Positions 29,501 through 38,357 are shown, counted from the stretch's first letter. The stretch: DNA of 64,000 nt from Aliivibrio wodanis (GCA_000953695.1 LN554846.1:1612001-1676000), one strand, 5' to 3'. Numbers and translations are program-made. Notes: a model not told the origin generated them from the sequence alone.

Positions 29501-29792
29501 TGCCTTTAACCTGATATTCATGAAAGGTTTTATCTTTATTGCTATAAACGTAAAGCCAACCGTCTCTTAATTGTCTTAATGTATATTTTGAATGAGCAAC
29601 ATCAAAAAAGCCGTGGCCTTTATGCGTATCAAGTAATGGGTGTTTTTGCTCTTTTTCTTCATTATCCATATCATCAATCGCATAACGAACCGGAATAATG
29701 TCAATAACGCCAAACTTTACAGGGCAAGCTCCTACCGGGTTTTTCGCATCTTTTTTACTGCCACACATGGCGGCATTGTTTGCTTCGCTCAT
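26514..29792 (-). CDS. VasX-like type VI secretion membrane-disrupting effector
   Basis: The 1092-residue protein opens with CGSKKDAKNPVGACPVKFG followed by IIPVRYAIDD and LRQLRDGWLYVYSN, the N-terminal region typical of VasX / BTH_I2691-type effectors. A long helical middle follows (about residues 230-780). Hydrophobic segments lie at about 807-825 (ALITASFGLIATGLEAW) and 855-905 (SLALLSRLGISGISSI, STLMVSGVLYLIAIMIINIF), then a soluble C-terminal portion of about 190 residues. VasX of V. cholerae is delivered on VgrG2 and depolarises target membranes. The same action is inferred here from layout and gene order vgrG-DUF4123-effector-immunity. It overlaps the adaptor gene by 4 bases and the first immunity gene by 11. 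Confidence 0.85.
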   Translation of the reverse strand: MSEANNAAMCGSKKDAKNPVGACPVKFGVIDIIPVRYAIDDMDNEEKEQKHPLLDTHKGHGFFDVAHSKYTLRQLRDGWLYVYSNKDKTFHEYQVKGTQFIKIDWGSNEADKAPEERGQAGEAKSCLSYSKNDTLTISFSHQRWTWRLCEHMRSNTQCRNEWMRTVDLKTYSNTLEIEHGGGMRDFVHAVADIGTPKPSDVLFEKTCSPLKDDDPSDDEFHLATHKKTVLETDYQCDLLEKNSALYIALDDQLADITDLFLKLSSEMAEKAAIMGDEDKQYKLQMAELTRTLGRVRLDENELPKEIRKDPISIFQFEKELTDYLYIQGLANEEQALPAAESVHYEPVYTPQAKAKLQELKNTYSYKPDSKLLKKFKEATAYTSDVNWEGLDEFVISHYSQLKGTSERINNYLSDFIAAVTQLGIDPLILGLDNQYENHQAYLLNLVSQFLIVVKQVPELEEQMKELDELLSFDSPNNLLALAPVGFSFDNWEALNDHINEGGKPLIDPFSAGDMDAFWSRFSEWDSFTGDARIQEKAWFQSLVLPIQKSFAALEGAVKNQVDTSWRATMDLLFPSQWKKGASSINVVSNLRLIFLESMMTDSAIVEVNKSYKTQRATFLNKLNVHIEELKKATKTVPGQRASKNHQVKSTQAIQQRIQTILSSEMPAVLALKNSAVNAQAKQLVNNYVDTVWTQTKEVIEKNGKGLGKLGGVLAALNIWELAVVTKDVNYKAEQAGDTFYEQFKPVWREVAHASAYVVANISTLFRDKAWGEIKGNKRLLELSLKDVSLGHKSVEKSTVNIFAKHALITASFGLIATGLEAWESFDQIKDENKRVDERFGYWLKFGALTGQFTVFLAQGSLALLSRLGISGISSILAPWMLSTLMVSGVLYLIAIMIINIFTRTELQNWLYESCWGKGDLQWGNIEAISRLESILHKPQLSLKKIIGRNPTHSQDPGSMQWQLIVDLPSFTKNKQIGLKIKRIPYAPTFQYGFKQPEKLKPILVDEQGGQWVRTVNNSPRYIVTVGGTVKDGVEIELKMPFQWLNSDIDNKRYYLAQGNREGDLIIRTLNDKTIREKSMNQVLVVRDNNNEQ

Positions 29793-30643
29793 TCTTGTAC
29801 ATCCTTTTGCATAGAGTGACGATATTGATAGGCCAAATCCGCCGCTTGTTTGATTCTTTGTTCTGGGGTTTGCTGCGATGTTTGATAGATCAATTCGGTG
29901 ATTTTTGGGTATTTATCGGTTGTGATCGCTTCTTTTCCTAAATATCCCATCACATTCATAAATAGACAGACTTCTGTCTCATTTTGAAACCCTCTGCTGT
30001 AAGCGGCATCGAACCAATACTGAATCCATTTTTGTTTATCTATCACGCCCTCTAAACAATGTGGGAAGAAATACTCCACATGATTAAGTACATAAGCATA
30101 GGCATTTTCTGTCGCTAACTCTCCTAACATTTGCCATTGTTCATCCGTTAAACGATAAGGTTTGACGCTTTTCATCTCAGTGCAAGGCGATAGGTAATGT
30201 GCCCATCCTTTTTTAGATGGAAGCCAAACTTCATTAATGTGTTGCCAATACCAATCTGTTCCTGTTGAGAATAAAACATTGGCACACCCTGAATTTGCAG
30301 ATTTCAATATGATGGATGAACCATAAGGCGATTGAACCTTAATCAAATCTCTAAAATGTTCGACAAGACTTCCTAGATCTAACGCCGAACTGAATAAGAA
30401 ACCATCTAGCTGACCATGTTGACTTTCAAACCATTGTGCAATAACAGGCGTTGCTTTCACTAAATAAGGAGAAACAGATATCAAATCATCCCAAGGCGCA
30501 TACAAATAAAGAGGTTCTTGCTCAATCACCGTGTCCAATTGATACAATTGTTTTAATACATCGCCTCCCTGACTTGTGTCTAGCATCAAATAGAAGGAGG
30601 TGAAGTCATCAATATTCAGAGAATCAAAGCACTCTGTTTCCAT
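29789..30643 (-). CDS. DUF4123 type VI effector adaptor (VasW/Tap-like)
   Basis: The 284-residue protein has the DUF4123 pattern: FYLMLDTSQGGDVLKQLYQ near the start, YAPWDDLISVSPYLVKA at about residues 48-64, and HFRDLIKVQ about 115-125. A C-terminal helical extension follows (HCLEGVIDKQKWIQYWFDA). DUF4123 proteins bind an effector and load it onto the VgrG spike tip; VasW does this for VasX. It overlaps vgrG by one base and the effector by four. That ordering supports a dedicated adaptor for the downstream effector. Confidence 0.87.
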   Translation of the reverse strand: METECFDSLNIDDFTSFYLMLDTSQGGDVLKQLYQLDTVIEQEPLYLYAPWDDLISVSPYLVKATPVIAQWFESQHGQLDGFLFSSALDLGSLVEHFRDLIKVQSPYGSSIILKSANSGCANVLFSTGTDWYWQHINEVWLPSKKGWAHYLSPCTEMKSVKPYRLTDEQWQMLGELATENAYAYVLNHVEYFFPHCLEGVIDKQKWIQYWFDAAYSRGFQNETEVCLFMNVMGYLGKEAITTDKYPKITELIYQTSQQTPEQRIKQAADLAYQYRHSMQKDVQE

Positions 30644-32715
30644 TACTCTTGCCCCTGCTCTTGTTCACATTCTTCACAAACAGGATCCGATGTTTTTAAT
30701 GCCTCGATCTGACGAGTGGCGTGAATTTTACTTCTTGTGTATTCAGAGGCTGTTACGGTTTCAACCGTGCTGCCAGCCGTTTCACTCTGCTTCATGATAG
30801 GTTGAGTAGCTGTAATACCCGCATATCCACTTCCGCTTCCTGCACTGCCGCCTTTATTTAAATCAATGGCAGCACCAAGTAGATGAATGCCACCAGAATC
30901 TAGCTTCATGGTACTGCTGCCTGTAGTAATGGTCAGCTCACTACCTGCATCAAGGACTGCTTTATTACCCACCTTAATGTGTAACTCGGTGCCTATTTGT
31001 TCAAGCCGGCTTCCTTGGCTTTTTTGTTGAATAGAGCCTGATACTTGCAGATGTGCGTCACCTTTAATTGAGCTTAAATTATCTGATTGCACGGTCAGAT
31101 GATTATCTTTGGTGATTTGATGAAATTGATCATGATGCACAACAGAGTGATCATCATTAAATATTTCGCTAGTGCGATTGTTTTGAATTTGGCTATCCAT
31201 GTCTTTCGCCGCATGAATATAGATCTGCTCTGACGCATTTTTATCGTCAAACCGTAATTCGTTAAAATTATCTGCACCAATTGAGCTAGATGTTTTGAAT
31301 GTACTGCGTGTTTTATGCTCTGGCAGTGTATATGGCGGTTTATTATCCCCGTTATACAATGAGCCTGTAATGATGGGTTTATCGGGATCACCGTGAATGA
31401 AACTGACGATTACCTCATGCCCTATTCTTGGTAATACAAATTGACCATATTGATTACCAGCCCACCCTTGCGAAGTACGAAGCCAACAACTAGTTTTCTC
31501 ATCGGCTTGACCATTTCTATCCCAATGAAATTGTACTTTTACTCGCCCATATTCATCACAATAGATCTCTTCATTCTCAGGGCCTGTGACTATTGCAGTA
31601 TCAATATTACGAATGTATGGTTTGCCTACCTCTGCTAATTTATAAGGTATGAACCAAGGCGTTGCGGTAAAGTTAGTATGATAACTCAAACCACCTTCTG
31701 CTAGTTCTTCCATTACTTGAGGTTGCCTTCCTGCATGAGAAACTGTTATTACCAACCAATCGGTATCCCACTCTGAATTTGGAGCCTGATTTATTGGTTG
31801 AAAGTGACCTGCAGTTAACTGCGCACTGTCACTGCTTCCTTCCAGTGTTATGGCTGCAATTCGTCGTTGCTCTAAATTCAAGGTTGCCTGTTGCTCTGTA
31901 TATAATACTTTTGAGTGAGTCACTGGGTATTGATAATGTTCTAATGCTGATTCAGCCCTTTGTTCCTCTTCTTTTTGGTATTCTTGATATTGCTTTGGGT
32001 GAATAAAAAGGTATTCTTTTACTGACACTTTTCCCACTTGCACCTGATTTTTAACACTCAAGGAGTTAATAACGTTACCCTCCTTCACCATTCCATTATC
32101 AACCACCACCGATAATGGAACTAAGGCTGTGTAGGTCTCTTGTCCATCAGAAATAATAAGCGTAGAACCTGTATCTTTATGCTCAAAATAAGCAACAAGC
32201 CCTTCTTCAGCCATTAGTCGCATAATGAATTTTTCGTCAGATTCTCCATATTGCACGCAGTAATCTCGTGCTTGATGTGATTTATACAGTTCAATATTAA
32301 AGTGATGGGACAATATTCCTGCTTGCTGATACATTTCTGAAATAATCTCTGGAACATTCTTCTGTTGGAAGATCTGAATGTTTTTCCGATATTTTAACAA
32401 GCTAAAAATAGGAACTAGTCTTAATTGATAGGTACTAACACGAAATGAAGAGTTTAATTTCTCCATAGATTCAATCACACCATTTATATAACGCTTTGTA
32501 TTTTCAGGATCTTCTTTATTAAAATAGTGAATCGTTAATCTAGCTGGAAGTTGTAGCCATTGAGCAAGTGGTAACTCTGGATCATCACACACAAACGTAA
32601 TATCAAACCAATAATTTTCGCCAAGTATTTCTTCACCTGTAAATTCATAAACTTGAAGTGGTAACTCTATACTTGTTACGTCAAGTTGAAATTGAGTTTG
32701 ATTTGCATCCTGCAT
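30643..32715 (-). CDS. vgrG: VgrG spike protein of the type VI secretion system
   Basis: This 690-residue protein is the trimeric tip of the injection tube. The N-terminal gp27-like part (about residues 1-380) contains the family features LRLVPIFSLLKYRKNIQIFQ, YCVQYGESDEKFIMRLMAEE and GLVAYFEH. The gp5-like OB fold follows with CDEYGRVKVQFHWDR, WLRTSQGWAGNQYG and RIGHEVIVSFIHGDPDKPII. A beta-helical needle with VGNKAVLDAGSELTITTGS then runs to a short tail ending CEECEQEQGQE. No extra effector domain is fused, so cargo is carried through the adjacent adaptor. No hcp gene is adjacent, unlike V. cholerae vgrG-2. This is an auxiliary cluster dependent on a main T6SS locus elsewhere. Confidence 0.95.
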   Translation of the reverse strand: MQDANQTQFQLDVTSIELPLQVYEFTGEEILGENYWFDITFVCDDPELPLAQWLQLPARLTIHYFNKEDPENTKRYINGVIESMEKLNSSFRVSTYQLRLVPIFSLLKYRKNIQIFQQKNVPEIISEMYQQAGILSHHFNIELYKSHQARDYCVQYGESDEKFIMRLMAEEGLVAYFEHKDTGSTLIISDGQETYTALVPLSVVVDNGMVKEGNVINSLSVKNQVQVGKVSVKEYLFIHPKQYQEYQKEEEQRAESALEHYQYPVTHSKVLYTEQQATLNLEQRRIAAITLEGSSDSAQLTAGHFQPINQAPNSEWDTDWLVITVSHAGRQPQVMEELAEGGLSYHTNFTATPWFIPYKLAEVGKPYIRNIDTAIVTGPENEEIYCDEYGRVKVQFHWDRNGQADEKTSCWLRTSQGWAGNQYGQFVLPRIGHEVIVSFIHGDPDKPIITGSLYNGDNKPPYTLPEHKTRSTFKTSSSIGADNFNELRFDDKNASEQIYIHAAKDMDSQIQNNRTSEIFNDDHSVVHHDQFHQITKDNHLTVQSDNLSSIKGDAHLQVSGSIQQKSQGSRLEQIGTELHIKVGNKAVLDAGSELTITTGSSTMKLDSGGIHLLGAAIDLNKGGSAGSGSGYAGITATQPIMKQSETAGSTVETVTASEYTRSKIHATRQIEALKTSDPVCEECEQEQGQE

Positions 32716-33043
32716 AATGATCCTACACCATCTTTAAATAATAAATTAATCAATAACTTATAATGTATAAAGACAGATAATATCAGTAATCGCTAAGATG
32801 CCTATTCTGAATAAAAATTATGCGACCTACAGCACTTCTACGCTTGAAAATCAATCAAACTAAAAAGCATGCCACATTAACTAGAATTATATACTGTTAA
32901 TTTTATTTGGGATTCTTATCGCAGATAAATATACGATTTGAATCAGTAATGAAACAAGTTATAAATATAAACCAATAAAAAGGCCAAGCGATTAACTTGA
33001 CCTTTTATAAATAACATTTCGTTTCTTATTTATATGATAATTA
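32716..33043. other. Intergenic region between vgrG and hutZ
   Basis: This 328-bp AT-rich gap has no convincing gene. It should contain the vgrG promoter and holds the hutZ terminator. I see no hcp remnant, insertion-sequence end or direct repeat that would mark how the type VI cluster entered. Confidence 0.5.
32977..33006 (-). terminator. Terminator downstream of hutZ
   Basis: On the minus strand AAAAGGTCAAG pairs with CTTGGCCTTTT (one G-U type mismatch), followed by T residues. Confidence 0.75.
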
Positions 33044-33571
33044 TTAAGCCGTTCGTTTTTTATGGCCTTTATCTAAATGAACGAAATCGACTAAATCATC
33101 TCCACTAACTTGAAAAGCTTGGCCAAACCCTTTCACAAATAAGCCTTGGATCGGTTTTAATCGGAACATTTTAAAATCTTCAAGTGAGCTTAAACCATCA
33201 ATAATCTCACCAAAGCGCCCTTTCATTTCATCAACAGCTAACTGCCAATTTGCTTCTTCTCTATCAATTAAGATTGCAATCGCATCAAACGTTAATCGCT
33301 TACGAGCAAATAATTGCTTTGAGCTTTCTTCGTCTTCAACCAACATTAAAGAAACATCAGGATTTTGCTGTAAATTACGAGCATGACGAGCAATTTCAGA
33401 GATCAAGATATAATATCCATCTTCCAATAAAACAAATGGCGCATAACTTACATTGGGCTTACCTTCACAATCCACTGTCGCTAATTGAAGTGTTTTACGT
33501 GAATCACGAAACTCTTGAATTTCAGGTCCAAGGCGATTTTGTAATCTTTCTTGCTTAACCGTTGAGCTCAT
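33044..33571 (-). CDS. hutZ: Haem utilisation protein HutZ
   Basis: The 175-residue split-barrel flavin-fold protein resembles HutZ/HugZ, with TLQLATVDCEGKPNVSYAPF and DGYYILISEIARHARNLQQN near the N-terminus, SLMLVEDEESSKQLFARKRL and MKGRFGEI in the middle, and FRLKPIQGLFVKGFGQAF near the end. HutZ of V. cholerae binds haem and is required for efficient haem iron use, with haem-degrading activity reported. It is the last gene of hutW-hutX-hutZ, 21 bases after hutX. The operon is divergent from tonB and should share its Fur control. Confidence 0.93.
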   Translation of the reverse strand: MSSTVKQERLQNRLGPEIQEFRDSRKTLQLATVDCEGKPNVSYAPFVLLEDGYYILISEIARHARNLQQNPDVSLMLVEDEESSKQLFARKRLTFDAIAILIDREEANWQLAVDEMKGRFGEIIDGLSSLEDFKMFRLKPIQGLFVKGFGQAFQVSGDDLVDFVHLDKGHKKRTA

Positions 33572-33592
33572 TTCTATTTCCTTTTAAATTTG

Positions 33593-34084
33593 TTATTTAT
33601 ATTCTTGTTTTAATGCATTAAAAGCACTGACTTGTGCTGGGATAAGCTGTCGTTTTTTATCTCGACCTAAATAAATTTTAAATATTGAATTGCCTTGCTT
33701 ATCAAAGAAGCCAAAGTAATGACTCTCTGTTCCTCTAAAGGGTTTACTAACTAAAGCAATGTCGGTAATTAAATCTAATTTTAAGTGACCATGTAACTCT
33801 CCGTTACGTCCCATTAAATTATAATAACCGTGAGCAAGCTTTCCTTTTGGAAATGGGGCTTTAACTTCAAAGATAGAGCCAAACGAGTGTACGATGGTTG
33901 TCACATCACCAAAGCCAACAAGACCTTCTAAGATCTCTTGCGCTTTACTTCCATCAATAACAGTAACCATTTCTTCTGGTAATGCTTTCACCACCTCTGA
34001 CTCTGAAAGATCTAACTGTTTTGCGATATCACTTGGTAATAAACTAGGGTCTTTTTCTAATAACTCGATAACTTCTTTTTTCAC
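33593..34084 (-). CDS. hutX: Haem utilisation cytosolic carrier protein HutX
   Basis: The 163-residue protein starts MKKEVIELLEKDPSLLPSDI with an N-terminal helix-turn-helix-like segment and has the HutX/HuvX fold with VTTIVHSFGSIFEVKAPFPKG, GYYNLMGRNGELHGHLKLDL and FFDKQGNSIFKIYLGRD. HutX binds haem in the cytosol and transfers it to HutZ. Both genes follow hutW on one strand with short gaps. Length and order match the haem loci of other vibrios. Confidence 0.92.
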   Translation of the reverse strand: MKKEVIELLEKDPSLLPSDIAKQLDLSESEVVKALPEEMVTVIDGSKAQEILEGLVGFGDVTTIVHSFGSIFEVKAPFPKGKLAHGYYNLMGRNGELHGHLKLDLITDIALVSKPFRGTESHYFGFFDKQGNSIFKIYLGRDKKRQLIPAQVSAFNALKQEYK

Positions 34085-34123
34085 GATTAATTCTCTATCT
34101 ATATTTCTATCATTATTTTAGGG

Positions 34124-35482
34124 TTATGCGGCTTTTTGATCTGCTTGAGACAATGCTGAAATGACTCCTTGCGCTAACGTAACCGCCCAAAATTCACCAG
34201 CAAGAGTTAAACTTAAATAGTCGTCATTAACCATCACCAAACCATTTTTTTGCCAATGCTTAAACAAAGGCATTAGGTATTGAAATATATCTTGAGGCGC
34301 ATGCTGTGATAGCAACTGACGAGATAGCACTCCACGGTCAAACCCTGCTTTTATCATTGAAAATAAACCAGCAGAGGCAGCAGATTGTGTCATCATCGCA
34401 ATGGGCATTTGGTTCGCTTTAATTGAATCAATATAGGCATTTAATGTTCGATGCTGCATAATGCCAACCCCGCCCACATTACCGCCGGCACCACAACCTA
34501 CGGGTAATACTTCTGCTGTCGTTTTAGCCAAGCTGTTATAAATGCTACGCTCTCTATTATCTCTAGCCCAATGATTAACACTAAGCCTGCGTAGGTGATG
34601 TTGATTCATAAAATCAACACCATATTTGTACATATAGGCTTTTTCTTCTGTTGAAGCAGGCTCAGGCAACTTACCTTGCTCAATCATGCCTTTCATTGGT
34701 GTGCCGCCCATTTCAATTAATTGATACAGATCGACGCCATGTGCACCTGTTTCTAGAAAATCCTCTAAATCTTGTTGCCAGATCTCGGGAGTTTGATAAG
34801 GCAAACCATAAAGGAGATCCACCACAATTGGCGCTTGATTACTTTGACTAAGTTCTTGAATGCGTCGTAACACATATTCTTTATCATCCAAGCGTTTAGC
34901 TGATCGCCTCACTTTGGTATTAAAGCTTTGCACTCCAAATGAGAATCGATTGAAACCACCTTCTAATGATTTATCAAACATCTCTTCATCAAAGCGATTT
35001 ATACGTCCTTCCAATGTAATTTCACAATCTGTTGTTAAAGGGAAATAACGGCGAATAGCTTTACCTAATTGTTCGATTTGATCCGCAGTTAGATCTGTTG
35101 GGGTTCCTCCGCCAATATAGACAGCATGAAATGGAGCAGACTGTGTCCAAGCCAGTTGTGCTTTCCATTTCAATTCAACCATAAGCGCATCAAAGTAATC
35201 AGCAACGAGTGTTTTACTTGAGGCATGTTGGAAAAAATTGCAATAGGTGCATCTCACTCGACAAAAAGGGATGTGAACATACAGACAACGATGATCACTT
35301 AATTCAATCGTTTCAGACAAAGCTGTATCAAATCGCTCAGTAAAATAAGGAGCCTGAATAGGTATTGCTCCACTACCTGCATGGGCTGCAGATTTTCGTT
35401 GAAAAGAATACAGCAAGGGATCTGGTGTATTTTCACCCAAAATACTATTGGGAAGGTGATGTAAATTTATCTGTTTATTCAT
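34124..35482 (-). CDS. hutW: Radical SAM protein HutW (HemN-like)
   Basis: The CxxxCxxC cluster motif is present in CRVRCTYCNFFQ at about residue 74, followed by VYIGGGTPTDL, FSFGVQSFNTKVRRSAKR and VDLLYGLPYQ. These are typical of the HemN/HutW/ChuW group. The Fe4S4 cluster cleaves S-adenosylmethionine; ChuW-type enzymes open the haem ring anaerobically to release iron. It is the first gene of hutWXZ and starts about 160 bp from tonB on the opposite strand, with Fur-like sequences between. Confidence 0.92.
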   Translation of the reverse strand: MNKQINLHHLPNSILGENTPDPLLYSFQRKSAAHAGSGAIPIQAPYFTERFDTALSETIELSDHRCLYVHIPFCRVRCTYCNFFQHASSKTLVADYFDALMVELKWKAQLAWTQSAPFHAVYIGGGTPTDLTADQIEQLGKAIRRYFPLTTDCEITLEGRINRFDEEMFDKSLEGGFNRFSFGVQSFNTKVRRSAKRLDDKEYVLRRIQELSQSNQAPIVVDLLYGLPYQTPEIWQQDLEDFLETGAHGVDLYQLIEMGGTPMKGMIEQGKLPEPASTEEKAYMYKYGVDFMNQHHLRRLSVNHWARDNRERSIYNSLAKTTAEVLPVGCGAGGNVGGVGIMQHRTLNAYIDSIKANQMPIAMMTQSAASAGLFSMIKAGFDRGVLSRQLLSQHAPQDIFQYLMPLFKHWQKNGLVMVNDDYLSLTLAGEFWAVTLAQGVISALSQADQKAA

Positions 35483-35556
35483 GATTTAAATTCTACTTCT
35501 CTACTCTTTACCGCTAAGAGCTTCGTTTCTATTCCCATCATAAATTATTTTTAAAT

Positions 35557-35575
35557 GATAATGCAATTGATAATT
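35557..35575. promoter_or_regulatory. Fur-box cluster between hutW and tonB
   Basis: GATAATGCAATTGATAATT matches 13 of 19 positions of the classical Fur box. A further GATAAT/CATTTTCATTA array continues to about 35592. It lies in the only promoter region for both hutWXZ and tonB-exbBD-hutBCD. Fur control of this locus is known in V. fischeri, so the assignment is well supported by context. Confidence 0.7.
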
Positions 35576-35643
35576 GATCTCATTTTCATTATGGTTATAA
35601 TAATCCTCTCTTTTAAAGTACTAAATTTGATATGGAGATCCCT

Positions 35644-36378
35644 GTGCTGAACTTTCGTTATTTTGCAGCTGTTGGCGTTTCATTAGCCATTCATACTGCG
35701 CTTATTTGGTCTGTGCCGGAAAAAAAAGCTTTTGCCATGCCTGTGGGTAGCCAATCTTCACAAGTAAATATCCAATTTGTAGCTCCGAGTTCGCCTTCTA
35801 TTCCATCAGAAAAAAAAATCGTAGCTGAAAAAGCAAAAGTGAAGCCGACTCAACCTGAAAAAACAGTGACAAAAAAAATTGCTGATGTGAAAAAACCAAC
35901 AAAAACACACAAACCTAAACCTACAATAAAAGAAAAAAGCATTACAAAAGCCCCTGTAAAAACTGAGAAACAGAAAACAGCGAAAGTAAAGCCAAATGAG
36001 CCTTTAAAAAAAACCAAGACTATTAATAAGAAAAAAGTCACTAAAGCCGACAGCGCAGCAAAACCTGTTGCATCAAGGGCTGGTGCAACAGAAAAACCAC
36101 AATTGATAAAAAAACCAAGTTTTCTTAAACGTCCAAGTGCACCACGCTACCCTCGTATTGCACAACGTAAAGGTATTGAAGGGACGGCACTATATGAAAT
36201 TTGGTTGAACGAAAATGGTAAACAAGTAAAACAGCAATTAATCACCTCTTCAGGTGCAAGTGTGCTCGATGAAGCAGCTCTTAATGCAATACGTGATTGG
36301 AAATTTTCACCCCAAGTTATTAATGGTCAGGCTATTGCGCACCGCGTTCAGATACCTGTCCGATTCTCTCTAAACTAG
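35644..36378 (+). CDS. tonB: TonB energy-transducing protein
   Basis: The protein has an N-terminal membrane anchor with the TonB-typical S..H pattern (VGVSLAIHTALIW, about residues 8-20). A long Lys/Pro-rich spacer spans about residues 45-165. The C-terminal TonB domain has RYPRIAQRKGIEGTALYEIW and ends VQIPVRFSLN. I prefer the GTG at 35644, which has GGAG six bases upstream; the ATG four codons earlier overlaps that site. It couples the proton gradient through ExbB-ExbD to the outer-membrane haem receptor. It heads the hutBCD operon. Confidence 0.93.
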   Translation: MLNFRYFAAVGVSLAIHTALIWSVPEKKAFAMPVGSQSSQVNIQFVAPSSPSIPSEKKIVAEKAKVKPTQPEKTVTKKIADVKKPTKTHKPKPTIKEKSITKAPVKTEKQKTAKVKPNEPLKKTKTINKKKVTKADSAAKPVASRAGATEKPQLIKKPSFLKRPSAPRYPRIAQRKGIEGTALYEIWLNENGKQVKQQLITSSGASVLDEAALNAIRDWKFSPQVINGQAIAHRVQIPVRFSLN

Positions 36379-36382
36379 CTGT

Positions 36383-37084
36383 ATGGACATCAACATGCTC
36401 AATTTTTCTCACTTGTACTCTCAATTAGGCATCATGGCATTACCGCTTTTATGTTGCTCTCTCATTACCTTAGCATTACTAATTGAGCGTAGCATTCAAC
36501 TATTGCTCTTTTCTGGCTGCTCTCATCGTTCTATAAGAAAATCATTAAATCAATTAAATAAAAAAGATGATCAAGGCATTAATACTCTCATTTCTTCACT
36601 AAAACAGCGCCGGGCTTTATCAGCCAAAGGTAATGCTATGCTACTTGCTCATCGTGATTTTACAAAAACGTTACGTGAAGATGTCGCTGGGTTGTGGTTG
36701 CAAGAAAAACGACATCAATTACGTTCAGGGCTTCGTTTACTCTCTTTAATTGGCATGATAAGTCCTTTGTTTGGTTTATTGGGAACGGTACTTGGGTTGA
36801 TTGACATGTTCAAAGATGTCGCTGCAACTACAGGCTCTATTACACCCAATATTCTGGCTGATGGGCTGGGCCTTGCGATGCGAACGACTGCGATTGGTTT
36901 AATCATTGCTCTGCCTGCTATTTCTAGCGCTCAGCTTCTTGGGCTATGGGCTGATCGTATATTGTCACGCTTAGAGCATTCATTAAATTACACTAATTTA
37001 TGGATTGAAGGTGTTTTTGTCTCGGTTGAATCTCAACAGAGTAATTCTCAAACAGAAAAACCACGTTCAGAGGTAATAGCATGA
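36383..37084 (+). CDS. exbB: ExbB proton-channel protein
   Basis: The 233-residue protein has three membrane helices at about residues 12-34, 113-140 and 155-180. It contains LRLLSLIGMISPLFGLLGTV and TTAIGLIIALPAI, the conserved MotA/TolQ/ExbB core. It forms a pentamer that with ExbD powers TonB. A second ATG four codons in is also possible as start. It overlaps exbD by four bases. Confidence 0.95.
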   Translation: MDINMLNFSHLYSQLGIMALPLLCCSLITLALLIERSIQLLLFSGCSHRSIRKSLNQLNKKDDQGINTLISSLKQRRALSAKGNAMLLAHRDFTKTLREDVAGLWLQEKRHQLRSGLRLLSLIGMISPLFGLLGTVLGLIDMFKDVAATTGSITPNILADGLGLAMRTTAIGLIIALPAISSAQLLGLWADRILSRLEHSLNYTNLWIEGVFVSVESQQSNSQTEKPRSEVIA

Positions 37085-37497
37085 TAACGCTAACAACAGA
37101 CACTTCATCTGAGTCATTTCAACCAGACCTGACCCCTCTTTTAGATATCATCTTCATTGTAATGGTGTTTCTATTATTAACGGCTACGGTAAAACTTCAA
37201 TCCCTTGAGGTTAGCTTACCTAGTGCAGAAACCGAATCAATCTCGGATGTCGATAGTAAATCTCTTACGGTCAATATTTTAGAAGAGGCACCTTATTGGG
37301 GGTTAGATGGCAAATCTTACTCTTCTTGGGAAGATTTCACTCAAGCTTTATTAACCCAAGTAAACCTAAAACCTGAATTCCAAGTAGTGATCGCCTCCGA
37401 TAAATCAGCTGAGATCCAACATATGGTTAAGCTGCTCGCCTTTCTACAAGATAATAAAATAAAAGCGACTCAAATTTTAATGGATGAAAATAAATAA
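37081..37497 (+). CDS. exbD: ExbD proton-channel protein
   Basis: At 138 residues it has the normal ExbD layout: a short cytoplasmic N-terminus, one membrane helix at about residues 20-41 beginning DLTPLLDIIFIVMVFLLLTA, and a periplasmic domain. Asp in PLLDIIF is the proton-carrying residue of the family. Its ATG overlaps the exbB stop, and its stop overlaps the hutB start (TAATG). Confidence 0.95.
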   Translation: MITLTTDTSSESFQPDLTPLLDIIFIVMVFLLLTATVKLQSLEVSLPSAETESISDVDSKSLTVNILEEAPYWGLDGKSYSSWEDFTQALLTQVNLKPEFQVVIASDKSAEIQHMVKLLAFLQDNKIKATQILMDENK

Positions 37498-38345
37498 TGA
37501 ATAACTCAATACTGACTTCTGCTTTACTTGCTTTCTCGCTCTTTTCTGCCTCGTCTGTTGCTCTCGCTCAAGAACGAATTATTAGTGCAGGCAGCGCTGT
37601 AACTGAATTAATTTATGCCTTAGATGCCCAAGATTCTCTTATCGCTGTGGATGTCACCAGTAAAATGCCACAAACAAACCAATTACCAAAAATTGGTTAT
37701 CATCGTCAACTTTCTACCGAAGGTTTGTTAGCATTACAACCAACTCAAATTATTGGTTCTGATGAAATGGGGCCACAAACTACATTAGATTTATTATCTC
37801 AATCTAATATTAAAGTGAATGTTGTGAATACTAAACCTACAATTAAAGGTCTATTGGAACGCATTGATGAAATCGCATTGCTTACTCACCATCAAGAAAA
37901 TTCACAACAAATTAAAGATAAAGTGAACAAAAAAGTCGCTCAATTAAAAAGCAATATTCCAGTTAAAACTAAGCAGAAAAAAGTGCTGTATTTACTATTG
38001 CATGAAGGGCGAGCGCCTTATGTAGCAGGAAGTGATACCACAATGGATGAAATGATCCGCCTTGCTGGTGCAATTAACCCCGCTCAGTCATTAATTTCAT
38101 CTTTCAAACCCCTTTCTATCGAAGCGATGATATCAATGCAACCTGATGTAATTTTGGTCAGTCATCGCAGTTTAATTAAATTAGATGGGGTTGATAACAT
38201 CATTAAATCTATTCCTACGTTGGCAGCAACCCCCGCTGGTATCAATAAAAAAATCATTGGTATTAATGGCTCAGCACTCGTTGGCGGTTTAGGATTAGCA
38301 ACACTTGATGAAGCTGCTCGTCTTAATACTCTGCTTTACCCATAG
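37497..38345 (+). CDS. hutB: Periplasmic haem-binding protein HutB
   Basis: A signal peptide of about 24 residues (LLAFSLFSASSVALA) is followed by a class III solute-binding fold: RIISAGSAVTELIYALDAQD, GYHRQLSTEGLLALQPTQII, and SIEAMISMQPDVILVSHRS. This family (HutB/HmuT/PhuT) passes haem to the inner-membrane transporter. It is encoded directly before its permease and ATPase partners. Confidence 0.93.
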   Translation: MNNSILTSALLAFSLFSASSVALAQERIISAGSAVTELIYALDAQDSLIAVDVTSKMPQTNQLPKIGYHRQLSTEGLLALQPTQIIGSDEMGPQTTLDLLSQSNIKVNVVNTKPTIKGLLERIDEIALLTHHQENSQQIKDKVNKKVAQLKSNIPVKTKQKKVLYLLLHEGRAPYVAGSDTTMDEMIRLAGAINPAQSLISSFKPLSIEAMISMQPDVILVSHRSLIKLDGVDNIIKSIPTLAATPAGINKKIIGINGSALVGGLGLATLDEAARLNTLLYP

Positions 38346-38357
38346 GATAAATTCATT

